44,971 nt of DNA, taken from contig NZ_AWFA01000018.1 in assembly GCF_000682675.1 (NCBI RefSeq), positions 1 through 44,971 on the forward strand, in the 5' to 3' direction. Made by a program: the position numbers and the translations under genes. Of this stretch, positions 33,895 through 43,045 are shown in pieces. Source of the stretch: Hyphomonas pacifica (GTDB lineage: Bacteria > Pseudomonadota > Alphaproteobacteria > Caulobacterales > Hyphomonadaceae). Positions within the stretch are counted from its first letter, which is position 1, and the number at the start of each line of letters is the position of its first letter. Under the pieces are notes generated by a model. The model had not been told where the DNA came from, ran no database searches, and was given only the letters and a program-made list of their open reading frames with translations.

Positions 33895-34896
33895 TTATTG
33901 CTGCTCTGGTTCGTCTTCAGGAATGATCACCGTATCAACGGCATGGATCACACCATTGGAGGCAACAATGTCAGCGCCGATGACTGCAGACTGATCCGCT
34001 TTCACGCTGTCGCCTTCTTTCTCAACCACCAGATTGGTGTTGGCCAAGGTCGTGACGGTCGTGTCGCCTTCCGCAATGTCCCCGCTCATGATTTCGCCTT
34101 CCACGACATGGGCTTTCAGGATCATCGCCAGCTTGTCATTGGCTTCACCGGATTTCAGCTTGGCCAGGGTTTCCGGGTCCAGCTTGTCAAAGGCCGCATT
34201 GGTCGGCGCAAAGACCGTCCATTCGCCGTCGGCATTCAGCTTGTCAGCCAGACCAGCCTGTTGAACCAGTGTGACAAGCGTGGTGAAGCGCGGGTCTTCT
34301 GCGGCCAGTTCGCCGATCGTGCCCTGCATGGCCAGATCACTCATGGCATCAATTTCGGAGGCATATTCCGGTCCGCCCACAGCGGTAACATCCTCATCCA
34401 CGTCTGCGTCTGCCGTCATTGCGACATCGACGTCCATCTCTGGCGATTCAACATCCGCCGTCATTGTCGTGTCAGATTCGATCATCTCGCTTGGCGGGGT
34501 GTCCATTTCGTCAGAGGCATAGACTTCGCTTGTTTCGGAATCCATTTCTTCTGAATTCACCTCGGCGGAGGCCATGGTTTCTTCTGATTGAGTGGTCACC
34601 GTCATATCGGCGTCTGCCATCACCTCGGCTTCCGCAGGCGTCTCCTCGCTATCCTCCGTCACCTCGACAATCACCTTTTCGGCGTTTTCAGCATAGGCTT
34701 CCGGTTTTTCCAGGGCCTGAAGCTGAACCGCGTTCAGTTCATCAACCTCCAGATCATCAAGCGCCTCTTCATTTTCTGTCGCTGTGACAGCAGCGGAGGC
34801 GTTAATTTCTGTGCTGCTTGTGTTATTTTCTTGTGCGGTCGCGGACATACCCGTTAACAGGGCGATGGTCGCTGGAATGATCAGTGTGCGTCTCAT
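33895..34896 (-). CDS. Secreted fasciclin-domain protein with acidic linker
   Basis: This 333-aa secreted protein has a signal peptide (about 1-22, ending SATAQ). A long strongly acidic region (about 23-190) rich in Glu, Asp, Ala, Met, Ser and Thr, with loose repeats such as DMTVTTQSEETM and DTTMTADVESPEMD, follows. A C-terminal fasciclin (FAS1) domain completes it: FTTLVTLVQQAGLADKLN, GEWTVFAPTNAAFDKL and NGVIHAVDTVIIP. FAS1 domains mediate adhesion. I start it at 34896, after AGGAGA. The linker has almost no Lys or Arg, is probably disordered and might bind cations. Confidence 0.88.
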   Translation of the reverse strand: MRRTLIIPATIALLTGMSATAQENNTSSTEINASAAVTATENEEALDDLEVDELNAVQLQALEKPEAYAENAEKVIVEVTEDSEETPAEAEVMADADMTVTTQSEETMASAEVNSEEMDSETSEVYASDEMDTPPSEMIESDTTMTADVESPEMDVDVAMTADADVDEDVTAVGGPEYASEIDAMSDLAMQGTIGELAAEDPRFTTLVTLVQQAGLADKLNADGEWTVFAPTNAAFDKLDPETLAKLKSGEANDKLAMILKAHVVEGEIMSGDIAEGDTTVTTLANTNLVVEKEGDSVKADQSAVIGADIVASNGVIHAVDTVIIPEDEPEQQ

Positions 34897-35163
34897 TTTG
34901 GTGTCTCCTCTTGAACTACTGTCTTGCCTGACCAATAGCCAGAAAGCCCCGTAGTTCCGGAGATTACAGGGAATACATGTTCGGAAACGACGTTTTGGAA
35001 CGGCTATTGCTTGAGGTAGAAATGCTGCTTTCTGCAGCAATTGATGGCTTCCCAGAAGTTAACAAAGCCGCTGCAAATCCTTTTTCGGCGTTTGCCGGGC
35101 GTTAAGCGTGTTGAGGCAGGGTGCAGGTTCCCAGACAACACAGATGGAGCCTGGCGTCCCCCC
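34897..35163. promoter_or_regulatory. Divergent intergenic region fasciclin gene / ftsK
   Basis: This 267-bp gap holds both promoters. It contains GGAAT-N16-CGTT at 34970-34994 (imperfect ECF-type match pointing to ftsK) and a 6-bp hairpin TGCTGC/GCAGCA near 35025-35041. Nothing in it is decisive. Confidence 0.3.
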
Positions 35164-37623
35164 ATGACAGATTATGTATATACCGATGACGATAGCCCGA
35201 GTGTCAGCGATCCGGTTTGGCGGATTCTGACGGGGGCGGCCGCCTTCGGTCTGGGGGTGTTTATCTGCGGTAGTGTTGGCTCTTATGTGCCGAGCGACCC
35301 CAGCTGGAATGTTGCCACTGAATCCGATGTCCAGAATTTGTTTGGCGGGGCAGGGGCTATCTTTGCGGACTTTTCCCGTCAGACACTTGGCTGGTCGGCC
35401 TGGACTGCAGGTCTGGCGCTGATGATCGGCGGCGCCATGCGCACGGTTCTGATTGGTGCACCGCGCGTTCGTCGCTGGCTGATGGGCCTGATGTTCGTGC
35501 CGCTGTCTGCGGCCTTCTTTGCGGCCTGGCCGGTGCCACAGAGCTGGCCGCTCTCTGCCGGGCTGGGTGGTATCGTTGGGGATGCCCTTTTCTATTATGC
35601 CTCCATGCCCTTCCGCGCGCTTTTGCTGCCGTCACCCAATGTCTGGGCTGGCGTGCTGCTGGGCATCCTGGCTGCCTGGACGGCCTTGTCCGCGCTCGGC
35701 TTCCGCCGCGATGACGCCCACCTCCTGAAACAGGCCGCGACCAATTCCGGTCGCCGTGCGGCCCGTCAGGCCACGGGGGTCGGCGGCTTCCTGATCTCCG
35801 TCATCGGCGCAATCCTTCCACGCCGCAAAGTGGCAGAGGACTACCTCGAAGAAGAGGATACTGACGATCGCGCCCGCGTCATCAAGACCGATGACAGCTA
35901 TGAAGAAGATGACAGCTATGTCGACGACTATGAAGACGATGAGGATGATTTCGAGGAAGACGAAACGTTGCTCGAAGATGACTATGAGGATGATGAGGAA
36001 GACGAAGTCGAAGATATGCGTCCGCCGCGCTTCGCTCTGCCGATGACGAATTCCCGTCAGGCTTCCCGTCCGAAAGTCACCAAGAATGACCGCCGACGCT
36101 CCTCCAGTCGGCTCCCGTCCATTGACCTTCTGCAAATGCCGGAAGAGCGCGGCGACACGGTTGACGAAGACGCCCTACTGCAAAAGGCGGCGCGCCTGAC
36201 CGAAGTGTTAAAGGAATTCGGCGTGCGTGGACGCATCAAGGAAGTGCGCCCCGGCCCGGTGATCACCCTGTTCGAAATGGAGCCGGCTCCGGGTGTCAAA
36301 TCTTCCCGCGTGATCTCGCTCGCAGACGATATCGCTCGCTCCATGAGCGCCATCTCTGCCCGTGTTGCGGTTGTGCCTGGCAAGAACGCGATCGGTATCG
36401 AACTGCCGAACGAAGACCGCGACACGGTGTTCCTGCGCACATTGCTGCAATCGGAGGCCTATGTTGGCACCCGCGCCAGCCTGCCCATGGCGCTCGGTGA
36501 GGACATTGGCGGCGTGCCGAATGTTGTTGATCTCGCAAAGATGCCTCACCTGCTGATCGCCGGTACGACGGGCTCTGGTAAGTCGGTCGGCGTGAACGCG
36601 ATGATCCTGTCCCTGATCTATCGTCACACGCCGGAACAGTGCCGCTTCATCATGATCGACCCGAAGATGCTGGAACTCTCCATCTATGAAGGCATTCCGC
36701 ACCTGCTGGCACCGGTTGTGACCGATCCGAAGAAGGCGGTGAATGCGCTGCAATGGACTGTCCGCGAGATGGAAAGTCGTTATGAGCTGATGTCCAAGGC
36801 AGGCGTGCGTAACCTGGCAGGCTTCAATGACAAGGCCGCCAAGTATCGCAATAATGGCGAGACCCTGACCCGCAAGGTACAGACCGGCTATGATGAGCGC
36901 GGCAAGCCGACCTATGAGACGGAAATGCTGCCAACGGACCATATTCCGAACATCGTGGTTGTGATCGACGAGATGGCAGACCTGATGATGGTTGCCGGCA
37001 AGGAGATCGAAAGCTGCGTGCAACGCTTGGCCCAGATGGCTCGTGCGGCCGGCATCCACCTGATCACCGCCACGCAGCGTCCATCGGTTGACGTGATCAC
37101 AGGCACGATCAAGGCGAACTTCCCGACACGGATTTCTTATATGGTCACCACCAAGATCGACTCCCGGACGATCCTGGGCGAACAGGGTGCGGAACAGCTG
37201 CTTGGCATGGGTGACCTGTTGTATCAGGCCCCAGGTAAGAAATCCCAGCGTCTGCATGGTCCGTTCGTATCTGATGAGGAAGTCGGCAGTGTGGTCGAAT
37301 GGCTTCGTGACCAGGGCGAGCCGGACTATGTCATGGACATTCTCGAATCGCCGGATGACGGCTCCACCGGCTCTGCTGTGATGGACGCCATGCTCGGTAC
37401 CAGCACGGGCGATGAGGAAGATGATCTCTACGCCCAGGCCATCGCTATTGTTGTGCGCGATCAGCGGGCCTCGACCTCTTATCTTCAGCGCCGCCTGAAG
37501 ATCGGTTACAACAAGGCTGCAGGCCTGATTGATCGGTTGGAAGAAGAAGGCGTCATTTCCGCGCCCAACCATGCAGGCAAGCGCGAAGTTCTGGCCAGCA
37601 ACCGCGCGAGTGACGCCGCCTGA
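35164..37623 (+). CDS. ftsK: DNA translocase FtsK
   Basis: This 819-aa septal DNA pump clears and resolves chromosome termini at division. It has about four N-terminal membrane helices (residues 20-190), an extremely acidic linker (about 227-284, rows of Asp and Glu), the alpha/beta motor with Walker A GTTGSGKS near 467 and Walker B VVVIDEMADLMM near 597, and the C-terminal winged-helix gamma domain (about 753-815) that reads KOPS. The start is uncertain: the frame is open upstream to 35041, but the ATG at 35164 best precedes the conserved N-terminus. Confidence 0.95.
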   Translation: MTDYVYTDDDSPSVSDPVWRILTGAAAFGLGVFICGSVGSYVPSDPSWNVATESDVQNLFGGAGAIFADFSRQTLGWSAWTAGLALMIGGAMRTVLIGAPRVRRWLMGLMFVPLSAAFFAAWPVPQSWPLSAGLGGIVGDALFYYASMPFRALLLPSPNVWAGVLLGILAAWTALSALGFRRDDAHLLKQAATNSGRRAARQATGVGGFLISVIGAILPRRKVAEDYLEEEDTDDRARVIKTDDSYEEDDSYVDDYEDDEDDFEEDETLLEDDYEDDEEDEVEDMRPPRFALPMTNSRQASRPKVTKNDRRRSSSRLPSIDLLQMPEERGDTVDEDALLQKAARLTEVLKEFGVRGRIKEVRPGPVITLFEMEPAPGVKSSRVISLADDIARSMSAISARVAVVPGKNAIGIELPNEDRDTVFLRTLLQSEAYVGTRASLPMALGEDIGGVPNVVDLAKMPHLLIAGTTGSGKSVGVNAMILSLIYRHTPEQCRFIMIDPKMLELSIYEGIPHLLAPVVTDPKKAVNALQWTVREMESRYELMSKAGVRNLAGFNDKAAKYRNNGETLTRKVQTGYDERGKPTYETEMLPTDHIPNIVVVIDEMADLMMVAGKEIESCVQRLAQMARAAGIHLITATQRPSVDVITGTIKANFPTRISYMVTTKIDSRTILGEQGAEQLLGMGDLLYQAPGKKSQRLHGPFVSDEEVGSVVEWLRDQGEPDYVMDILESPDDGSTGSAVMDAMLGTSTGDEEDDLYAQAIAIVVRDQRASTSYLQRRLKIGYNKAAGLIDRLEEEGVISAPNHAGKREVLASNRASDAA

Positions 37624-37652
37624 TCAAAGGCTTTGGTGGGCGTTAAAGGGGC

Positions 37653-37688
37653 AAACCCCCGTCCGACATTAGAAGCGGGCGGGGGTTT
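37653..37688 (+). terminator. ftsK terminator
   Basis: AAACCCCCGTCCG and CGGGCGGGGGTTT form a 13-bp stem with one G-U pair and a 10-base loop, followed by TATTTTG. Its right edge touches the stop codon of the convergent trehalase gene (37688-37690). Confidence 0.88.
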
Positions 37689-39340
37689 TATTTTGTCTGG
37701 GCATAACGCTCGCAGGTCTCACCCGGCATCGTGTCTCCGTAGGCAGAGTAATTGGGGTTCGTGTCGATGAGTGCGGCGGTGACGCCATTCGTCCAGCCAA
37801 ACCCGTCCTGCAACGGATATTCACCGCCGCCACCAGGGCGCACCGTGACGACATCATATTTCTCCACCAGTTTGCCGGTCTCACAATATGTGCGCGATAC
37901 AGTGGTCAGCCAGCGTTCGGCGATGTCATCGGCCAGGGGCACATGGCCATAGTCTTCCAGTCCCTTTACCGCGATCCAGTGCAGCGGCGCCCATCCATTT
38001 GGCGCGTCCCATTGCTGGCCCGTATTCAGCGGTGTGGTCATCAGCCCACCCGGCGCGAGCAAGTGCTCAGCAGTATAGGCCGCCGTCCTGTCGGCTTGCG
38101 TCTGTGTCGCGAGGCCCAGGAAAAGCGGATAGAGACTGGCGGCAGAATCGCGCTGCGTTGGCACAGTGGCGTCCAGATCATAATCGCCAAAAACGCCGCG
38201 CGCCTCATCCCACAGCCAGATATTCATGGCAGCCTTGCGCGCCTCGGCCTTTGCCATGAAAGCTGCATTGCAGACCGGATCTTCTGCCTGCTCACATCCA
38301 GCGGCAATCGCCAGCTCCAGTCCATAGAGTAAAGCGTTCAGATCCACCGGAAGAATGCGCGTCGTCTGAATGGTCGAAAGGTCCTTCGGGTCTTCCAGCC
38401 AGCGGGAAGAGAAATCCCAGCCGCTTTCGGCCCCTGCCCTCAGCTCACGGTAGAGTTCGGCTTTAGGCCGGTCTGACTGGTGGGCGGTTTCGGTATCCTG
38501 AATGAAGGATTCGTCACGCGGTACATCGCGCCCGTCCCAATAGCGGTTCAGCACGTTGCCATCCTGCAGGGTGACCGCCCGCTCGCCTTGCATCCAAAAA
38601 GCATATTCTGCTTTCAGCTCCGGCAGATAATCAGCCCATGCGGCGGCTTCGTCTCCGGGCGAGAGTAATCCTACCATGGCGAAGAAGAAGGGCGGCTGCG
38701 AGCGGCTGAGATAATAGGTGCGATTGGCATTCGGGACATGCCCTGTTTCGCGGATAAGCCACGCGAAATTGTCGACCATGCTCTGCTTGATGTCATCATG
38801 GCCGGGCCCCAGCCCGGTCATTGTGAAATAGGCGTCCCAGTAATACACTTCGCGAAACCGTCCGCCGGGCACGATATAGGGATGAGGCAGCGGAATGAGC
38901 GATGTGACGCGCACCGAATCATCAGCATTGCGCGTCAGATGAGGCCAAAGCGCCTCTATATGCTTGCGGAGAGACAAATCTTCCGCCAAAGCAACATAAT
39001 CTGTGATCGGATTATTATCCGGAAGGTCAAAATAGGTGTCAATGAACTCTGCCAGGTCTTCCCGTGTCTGCGGCCGGGCCTCGGCATAGGCTTCATTGAT
39101 CAGCGGCGGCGGCAATTTGGGCTTGGCATCCACCCAATCCTTCGGATCGACAAGCCCGCTAAGCGCGACCCTCTGGAAGAGTCCCGGATAGGCCAGCGAC
39201 GGCGGATCACGCTCCGCTAGCGCAGAGGGTTGCAAGACAGGCTGTGCCGGAATGACGGCAACAGGTGTGACCTGCTGGCATGCGTTGAGGAGAAACGCCG
39301 CCAGCCCGATCAAAACTCCGTTTCGTCCCTGCGTCGCCAT
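37688..39340 (-). CDS. treA: Alpha,alpha-trehalase (GH37), predicted lipoprotein
   Basis: This enzyme hydrolyses trehalose to two glucose. The 550-aa protein has a lipoprotein signal with lipobox LNAC (Cys21), which suggests membrane anchoring in the periplasm. GH37 signature 1 is PGGRFREVYYWDAY (158-171); signature 2 is QWDAPNGWAP near residue 445, within the (alpha/alpha)6 barrel. I start it at 39340 rather than an upstream in-frame ATG because the signal peptide then begins properly. It is 4 bp from the aldo/keto reductase stop, so the two may be co-transcribed. Confidence 0.93.
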   Translation of the reverse strand: MATQGRNGVLIGLAAFLLNACQQVTPVAVIPAQPVLQPSALAERDPPSLAYPGLFQRVALSGLVDPKDWVDAKPKLPPPLINEAYAEARPQTREDLAEFIDTYFDLPDNNPITDYVALAEDLSLRKHIEALWPHLTRNADDSVRVTSLIPLPHPYIVPGGRFREVYYWDAYFTMTGLGPGHDDIKQSMVDNFAWLIRETGHVPNANRTYYLSRSQPPFFFAMVGLLSPGDEAAAWADYLPELKAEYAFWMQGERAVTLQDGNVLNRYWDGRDVPRDESFIQDTETAHQSDRPKAELYRELRAGAESGWDFSSRWLEDPKDLSTIQTTRILPVDLNALLYGLELAIAAGCEQAEDPVCNAAFMAKAEARKAAMNIWLWDEARGVFGDYDLDATVPTQRDSAASLYPLFLGLATQTQADRTAAYTAEHLLAPGGLMTTPLNTGQQWDAPNGWAPLHWIAVKGLEDYGHVPLADDIAERWLTTVSRTYCETGKLVEKYDVVTVRPGGGGEYPLQDGFGWTNGVTAALIDTNPNYSAYGDTMPGETCERYAQTK

Positions 39341-39344
39341 CGCC

Positions 39345-40361
39345 CTATCCCATGGGGTACATGATGTCTTTGGCGACCGCGTCACAGGCCTTCATCACAT
39401 CATCTGTCAACGTCATGTCAGACGCGGCCAGAATATCCGCCAGCTGATCATAGGTTGAGACACCGACAATGGTGGAGGCAACAAAATCATGCTGCTTGGA
39501 CCAGGCCGTGGCCAGCGTGACAGGCGCCATGCCGGCCTCCTTGGCAATTTCCATATAGCGGCGGGTCGCTTCCAGGGATTTCTCGTTCACAAAGCGCTCG
39601 GCCATGACGCTCTGGCGTCCGCCCATCTTCAGATAGTTGGAGAACCGCGCCCCATCCGGCCGTGCGCCATTCTGATACTTGCCGGACAAAACCCCGCCGC
39701 CCAGCGGAGAATAGGGGATCAGGCTGACCCCCTCACGGCGGCAGACTTTTGCCAGCGCATCTTCAAAGCGGCGATTGTTCAGGCTGAAATTGTTCTGGAT
39801 CGTCTGATACCGCACCGTACCCAGACGTTCAGATGTCTCGATACTCTTCATCAGGCCCCAGGCATCTTCATTGCTGCAGCCGACAATGCGCATTTTCCCG
39901 GCGCGGACCAGATCGTCCAGCGTCTCCATCGTCTCGTCAAAGGCCGTGCCATGGTCAGGCCAGTGCGTCTGGTAGAGATCAATATAGTCCGTCTGCAGGC
40001 GCGTCAGGCTAGCTTCGACCGCTTTGATGATATTGTGCCGGTCCAGCGCTGTCATGCCCGCGCGTTGGGACCCGCGGATCCAGCCATGGGATGGCCCGCA
40101 CACTTTGGTCGCCAGGATGATGGAATCGCGGTCTTTGGTCTTCATCCAGCGCCCGAAGATTTCCTCTGTCGTCCCGGCCCATTCATCCTTGGGCGGCACC
40201 GGATAATTCTCGGCCGTATCAAAGAAATTGATACCGGCATCCAGAGAGGCATCTAGAATACGGTGGGCTTCGGCCTCATCCGTCTGGGATCCGAACGTCA
40301 TCGTGCCCATGCAGATGTCGGACACATAAATGGCACTCTTGCCAAGGCGGCGGTGTTGCAT
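39345..40361 (-). CDS. Aldo/keto reductase
   Basis: This is a 338-aa NADPH-dependent oxidoreductase with a TIM barrel. The catalytic tetrad is visible as GINFFDTAENY (Asp and Tyr), LATKVCG (Lys) and YQTHWPD (His). LIPYSPLGGGVLSGKY is the cofactor-binding loop. It resembles the Tas/YajO-like branch. Substrate is unknown. It precedes treA on the same strand. Confidence 0.92.
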   Translation of the reverse strand: MQHRRLGKSAIYVSDICMGTMTFGSQTDEAEAHRILDASLDAGINFFDTAENYPVPPKDEWAGTTEEIFGRWMKTKDRDSIILATKVCGPSHGWIRGSQRAGMTALDRHNIIKAVEASLTRLQTDYIDLYQTHWPDHGTAFDETMETLDDLVRAGKMRIVGCSNEDAWGLMKSIETSERLGTVRYQTIQNNFSLNNRRFEDALAKVCRREGVSLIPYSPLGGGVLSGKYQNGARPDGARFSNYLKMGGRQSVMAERFVNEKSLEATRRYMEIAKEAGMAPVTLATAWSKQHDFVASTIVGVSTYDQLADILAASDMTLTDDVMKACDAVAKDIMYPMG

Positions 40362-40399
40362 CGTGTTTTCCTCAATCCTGTTCGGGCAAAGTGTAGGCG

Positions 40400-40897
40400 C
40401 TAAAGCTGCGTGAAGTCCACGATTACAAAATCATGGCCGGTCGCTTCAACGAATTTGCGAAAATCCGCCCGGCTGATCGCGGTCGTGCCGGTATTGGTCA
40501 TCGGGTGGAAATTGACCGGTTCATGTTCCGTCAGCGCGGCATCGACCAGAAAGTGCACGCGGCCCGCCCGGTCATTCATCAGAGCAAAGGCGGTGACAGA
40601 GCCCGGCTGAACACCCAGCACCTCCTGCATCAATTCCGCCGGGCCGAAAGATAGCCGTTTCGTGCCGATCAGCTTGTGCAGCTGGTTCAGCTTTAGCTGA
40701 GAATGGGCCTCTGCCGCGATCAGCACGAGAGTACCGTCCTTGTCTTTCAGGAACAAATTCTTCGTGTGCCCGCCGGGCAGTCTGGCTTTCAGATCGCGGC
40801 CTTCCTCCACGGTGAAGGTTGGCTCATGCCAGTGCGTGCTGTGGGCAATGCCCAATTCATCAAGATAGGCGAACAGATCATCAGGGCTTGCAGTCAT
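40400..40897 (-). CDS. YbaK/ProX-type aminoacyl-tRNA deacylase
   Basis: This 165-aa protein is a stand-alone editing domain related to the prolyl-tRNA synthetase insertion domain. It has the family strands HSTHWHEPTFTVEEG, GGHTKNLFLKDKDGTLVL and the substrate-pocket segment PGSVTAFALMND; the lysine in TKNLFLKDK is conserved. Such enzymes hydrolyse mischarged tRNA, for example Ala-tRNA-Pro. The ATG at 40897 is the family start; an upstream in-frame ATG at 40933 adds 12 unrelated residues. It is divergent from the DUF6065 gene across 58 bp. Confidence 0.88.
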   Translation of the reverse strand: MTASPDDLFAYLDELGIAHSTHWHEPTFTVEEGRDLKARLPGGHTKNLFLKDKDGTLVLIAAEAHSQLKLNQLHKLIGTKRLSFGPAELMQEVLGVQPGSVTAFALMNDRAGRVHFLVDAALTEHEPVNFHPMTNTGTTAISRADFRKFVEATGHDFVIVDFTQL

Positions 40898-40955
40898 GGG
40901 GGCCTTTGGGCCAAGACTTGGGCCTCTCGTCAAGCACCGTTAGGACAGGCCTTCC

Positions 40956-41690
40956 ATGCATCTCGATTGTTACAAGATCTACGACGTCGCACCGGATCTG
41001 GTGCCCGCCCGCTCCAACCGGGACTGGATGGATGCCTTTACGGATCGCCACCCCTATCGCTGCCTGCCGCTGACCATGGCGAATTCTACGGGCTGGGAAC
41101 TGCTCTGCCCGATGGATATCAAGATCAAATGGAATGGCGGTCCCCGGAATGAGGATATTCAGCTGCTGACACGCGGCGACCCAAAGGCGATTTCCAGCTT
41201 TGCCGACGCGCACTTCATGCGCGGCATCGTCACCTTCCATACCGGCCATTTGTTCCGCACGCCGCCGGGCTGGGGCGTCTGGGTCACCGGCGCGCCGAAC
41301 TGGCCGAAGGATGGCATCTATCCGCTGACGGGCCTGGTTGAGACTGACTGGCTGCCCTTCCCGTTCACGATGAACTGGCAGATGACAAGGCCGGGCGAGG
41401 TCGTCTTTGAAAAGGGAGAGCCCTTCGCCTTCATCACGCTGATGGAGCATAAAAAGCTCGAAGAGGTTCAGCCCGAACGCAAGCTGCTGCGCTCGAATGA
41501 GGAACTCGTGAAGGAATACACTGCCTGGAGCGAAAGCCGGGCGGACTTCAACACGCGCCTCAAAAGCGGCGAGGAAAACGCCATGAAGGAACGTTGGCAG
41601 CGCCACTATATGAAGGGCCAGAAACCCACCGGCGACAAGGCTGACAGCCACCAGACCAAACGCCGCCTGAAGCCGCCGAAAGACGTTTAG
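40956..41690 (+). CDS. DUF6065-type hypothetical protein
   Basis: This 244-aa soluble protein resembles the DUF6065 family. Visible stretches are RPLPLTM-like YRCLPLTMANSTGWELLCP near residue 35, HFMRGIVTFHTGHLFRTPPGWGVWVTG near 90 and LPFPFTMNWQMTRPGEVVFEKGEPFAFI near 135. The cupin-like run of strands with His and Glu residues may hold a metal, but this is a guess. The C-terminus is a charged helix ending in a Lys/Arg-rich tail. No function is known. Confidence 0.78.
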   Translation: MHLDCYKIYDVAPDLVPARSNRDWMDAFTDRHPYRCLPLTMANSTGWELLCPMDIKIKWNGGPRNEDIQLLTRGDPKAISSFADAHFMRGIVTFHTGHLFRTPPGWGVWVTGAPNWPKDGIYPLTGLVETDWLPFPFTMNWQMTRPGEVVFEKGEPFAFITLMEHKKLEEVQPERKLLRSNEELVKEYTAWSESRADFNTRLKSGEENAMKERWQRHYMKGQKPTGDKADSHQTKRRLKPPKDV

Positions 41691-41699
41691 GGCCGCGAC

Positions 41700-41725
41700 T
41701 CATCCTGAGCGTAGTCGAAGGATGA
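41700..41725. repeat. Palindromic dispersed repeat (TCATCCT...AGGATGA)
   Basis: A 7-bp inverted repeat, TCATCCT at 41700-41706 and AGGATGA at 41719-41725, encloses GAGCGTAGTCGA. From memory, this unit is a common intergenic REP-like element in alphaproteobacteria. It sits between the convergent DUF6065 and hisE genes and may act as a transcript end. Confidence 0.65.
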
Positions 41726-41741
41726 AGCGTTGCTTGCAGGA

Positions 41742-42089
41742 CTAACCGGCCCGTCCCGCCTTTTCGTCAATGCCGCTGATGCCCTGGCGTTTTTCCAGCT
41801 CGGCGGCGACGTCATTCAGGCTTACGCCCCGTGCGCGCAGGGCCACAAAAGCATGGTACAGCACATCGGCGGCTTCGCTGGCGACACGGTCATCGCTTTC
41901 CTTCATCACGGCCTCAGCCAGTTCCTGGCCTTCCTCATGCACTTTTTCGGCGCAGGCCTCCGGCCCTTTGGACAGCAGCTTGGCCGTCCATGAGGTGGAG
42001 GCATCGCCCTCTTTTGCCCGGGCGTCGATAGTGGTGCCGAGATGCGCAAGCGCTGCAGCGAGGCGGTCGGAAGAGCCAAGATCAGTCAT
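41742..42089 (-). CDS. hisE: Phosphoribosyl-ATP pyrophosphatase
   Basis: HisE hydrolyses phosphoribosyl-ATP to phosphoribosyl-AMP, the second step of histidine synthesis. The 115-aa all-alpha MazG-like protein has STSWTAKLLSKGPEACAEKVHEEGQELAEAV with the metal-binding glutamates and SEAADVLYHAFVALRARGVSL. I start it at 42089; an ATG at 42101 is also possible. hisF lies 1 kb upstream on the same strand with a crotonase gene in the opposite direction between them. Confidence 0.94.
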   Translation of the reverse strand: MTDLGSSDRLAAALAHLGTTIDARAKEGDASTSWTAKLLSKGPEACAEKVHEEGQELAEAVMKESDDRVASEAADVLYHAFVALRARGVSLNDVAAELEKRQGISGIDEKAGRAG

Positions 42090-42201
42090 GCCCCGCGCCA
42101 TAGCGCACTTACGCGACGTGAGGAAGCCTGACCGCTTGACCTTCCCCGCCCGACCGTCACTTTAGGCAAAGAGGAACGCCACAAGATCAGGAAAAAGAGC
42201 C

Positions 42202-43014
42202 ATGAAAGACCGGGTCTCCATCACCATGCTGGATGACGGCATTGCCGATGTCCGCTTCATTCGCACCGACAAGATGAATGCGCTCGACACCGCCATGTTC
42301 AATGGCATCGTTGAGGCCATCGAGCAGCTGAAGACCATGAAGGGTCTGCGCGCCGTGGTTGTCTCTGGGGAAGGCCGCGCCTTCTGCGCTGGTCTCGACC
42401 TGTCCAGCCTTGGCAGCAATGAAGACAGTGACGACAAGGTCACGAAAGATCCGACCCGCAGTCTCGGCGATCGTACCAATGGCATCGCCAACCGCGCGCA
42501 ATATGTCGCCTGGGGCTGGCGCGAGGTGCCTGCACCGGTAATCGCTGCGGCGCATGGTGTCGCGTTTGGCGGCGGCTTTCAGGTTCTCTCCGGTGCCGAC
42601 ATTCGTTTCATCCATCCCGATACGCGCTGCGCCATCATGGAAATGAAATGGGGCCTCGTGCCGGATATGGCGGGCTTTCCGCTCTGGCGGGGCAATGTTC
42701 GCGATGATGTGCTGCGGGAGCTGACCTACACCAATCGCGAATTCAGTGGCCGCGAGGCGCATGAGATGGGCTTTGCCACCCATATCTCCGACACGCCCTA
42801 TGAAGACGCACTGGCGCTGGCGAAGCAGTTCGCGCAGAAGAATCCGGATGCCATGAAGGCCTCCAAGCGTCTGTTCAACATGATGCAGGACGCGACCGAT
42901 GCGGAACTGCTGCAGGCCGAATCCGACGAACAGTCAAAGATCATGCGCACGCCAAACCAGATGGAAGCCGTCATGTCCCAGATGCAAAAGCGCAAGCCGG
43001 AATTCACAGATTAG
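42202..43014 (+). CDS. Enoyl-CoA hydratase/isomerase (crotonase) family protein
   Basis: This 270-aa protein has the crotonase fold. The oxyanion-hole segments are VVSGEGRAFCAGLDL and AAHGVAFGGGFQVLSGADIRF; MEMKWGLVPDMAG is the third conserved block. The Asp/Glu pattern does not let me pick hydratase, isomerase or another CoA reaction. It is read against hisE and hisF, which flank it, and so probably has its own promoter in the 112-bp gap after the divergent hisE. Confidence 0.9.
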   Translation: MKDRVSITMLDDGIADVRFIRTDKMNALDTAMFNGIVEAIEQLKTMKGLRAVVVSGEGRAFCAGLDLSSLGSNEDSDDKVTKDPTRSLGDRTNGIANRAQYVAWGWREVPAPVIAAAHGVAFGGGFQVLSGADIRFIHPDTRCAIMEMKWGLVPDMAGFPLWRGNVRDDVLRELTYTNREFSGREAHEMGFATHISDTPYEDALALAKQFAQKNPDAMKASKRLFNMMQDATDAELLQAESDEQSKIMRTPNQMEAVMSQMQKRKPEFTD

Positions 43015-43045
43015 ATACCAGCCCGGTTCGGGCCGCAGCGGATGC

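Noticed and set aside
34970..34994. GGAAT-N16-CGTT as an EcfG promoter for ftsK
   Set aside because: The -35 has a mismatch, it lies 170 bp from the start, and a stress promoter for ftsK alone is unlikely.
36208..37572. 454-codon open frame antisense to ftsK
   Set aside because: It is a high-GC shadow with no ribosome binding site or family resemblance; ftsK is certain on the other strand.
43021..43033. Hairpin GCCCG/CGGGC between the crotonase and hisF stops
   Set aside because: The 5-bp stem with 3-base loop has no T-run; too weak to call a terminator.
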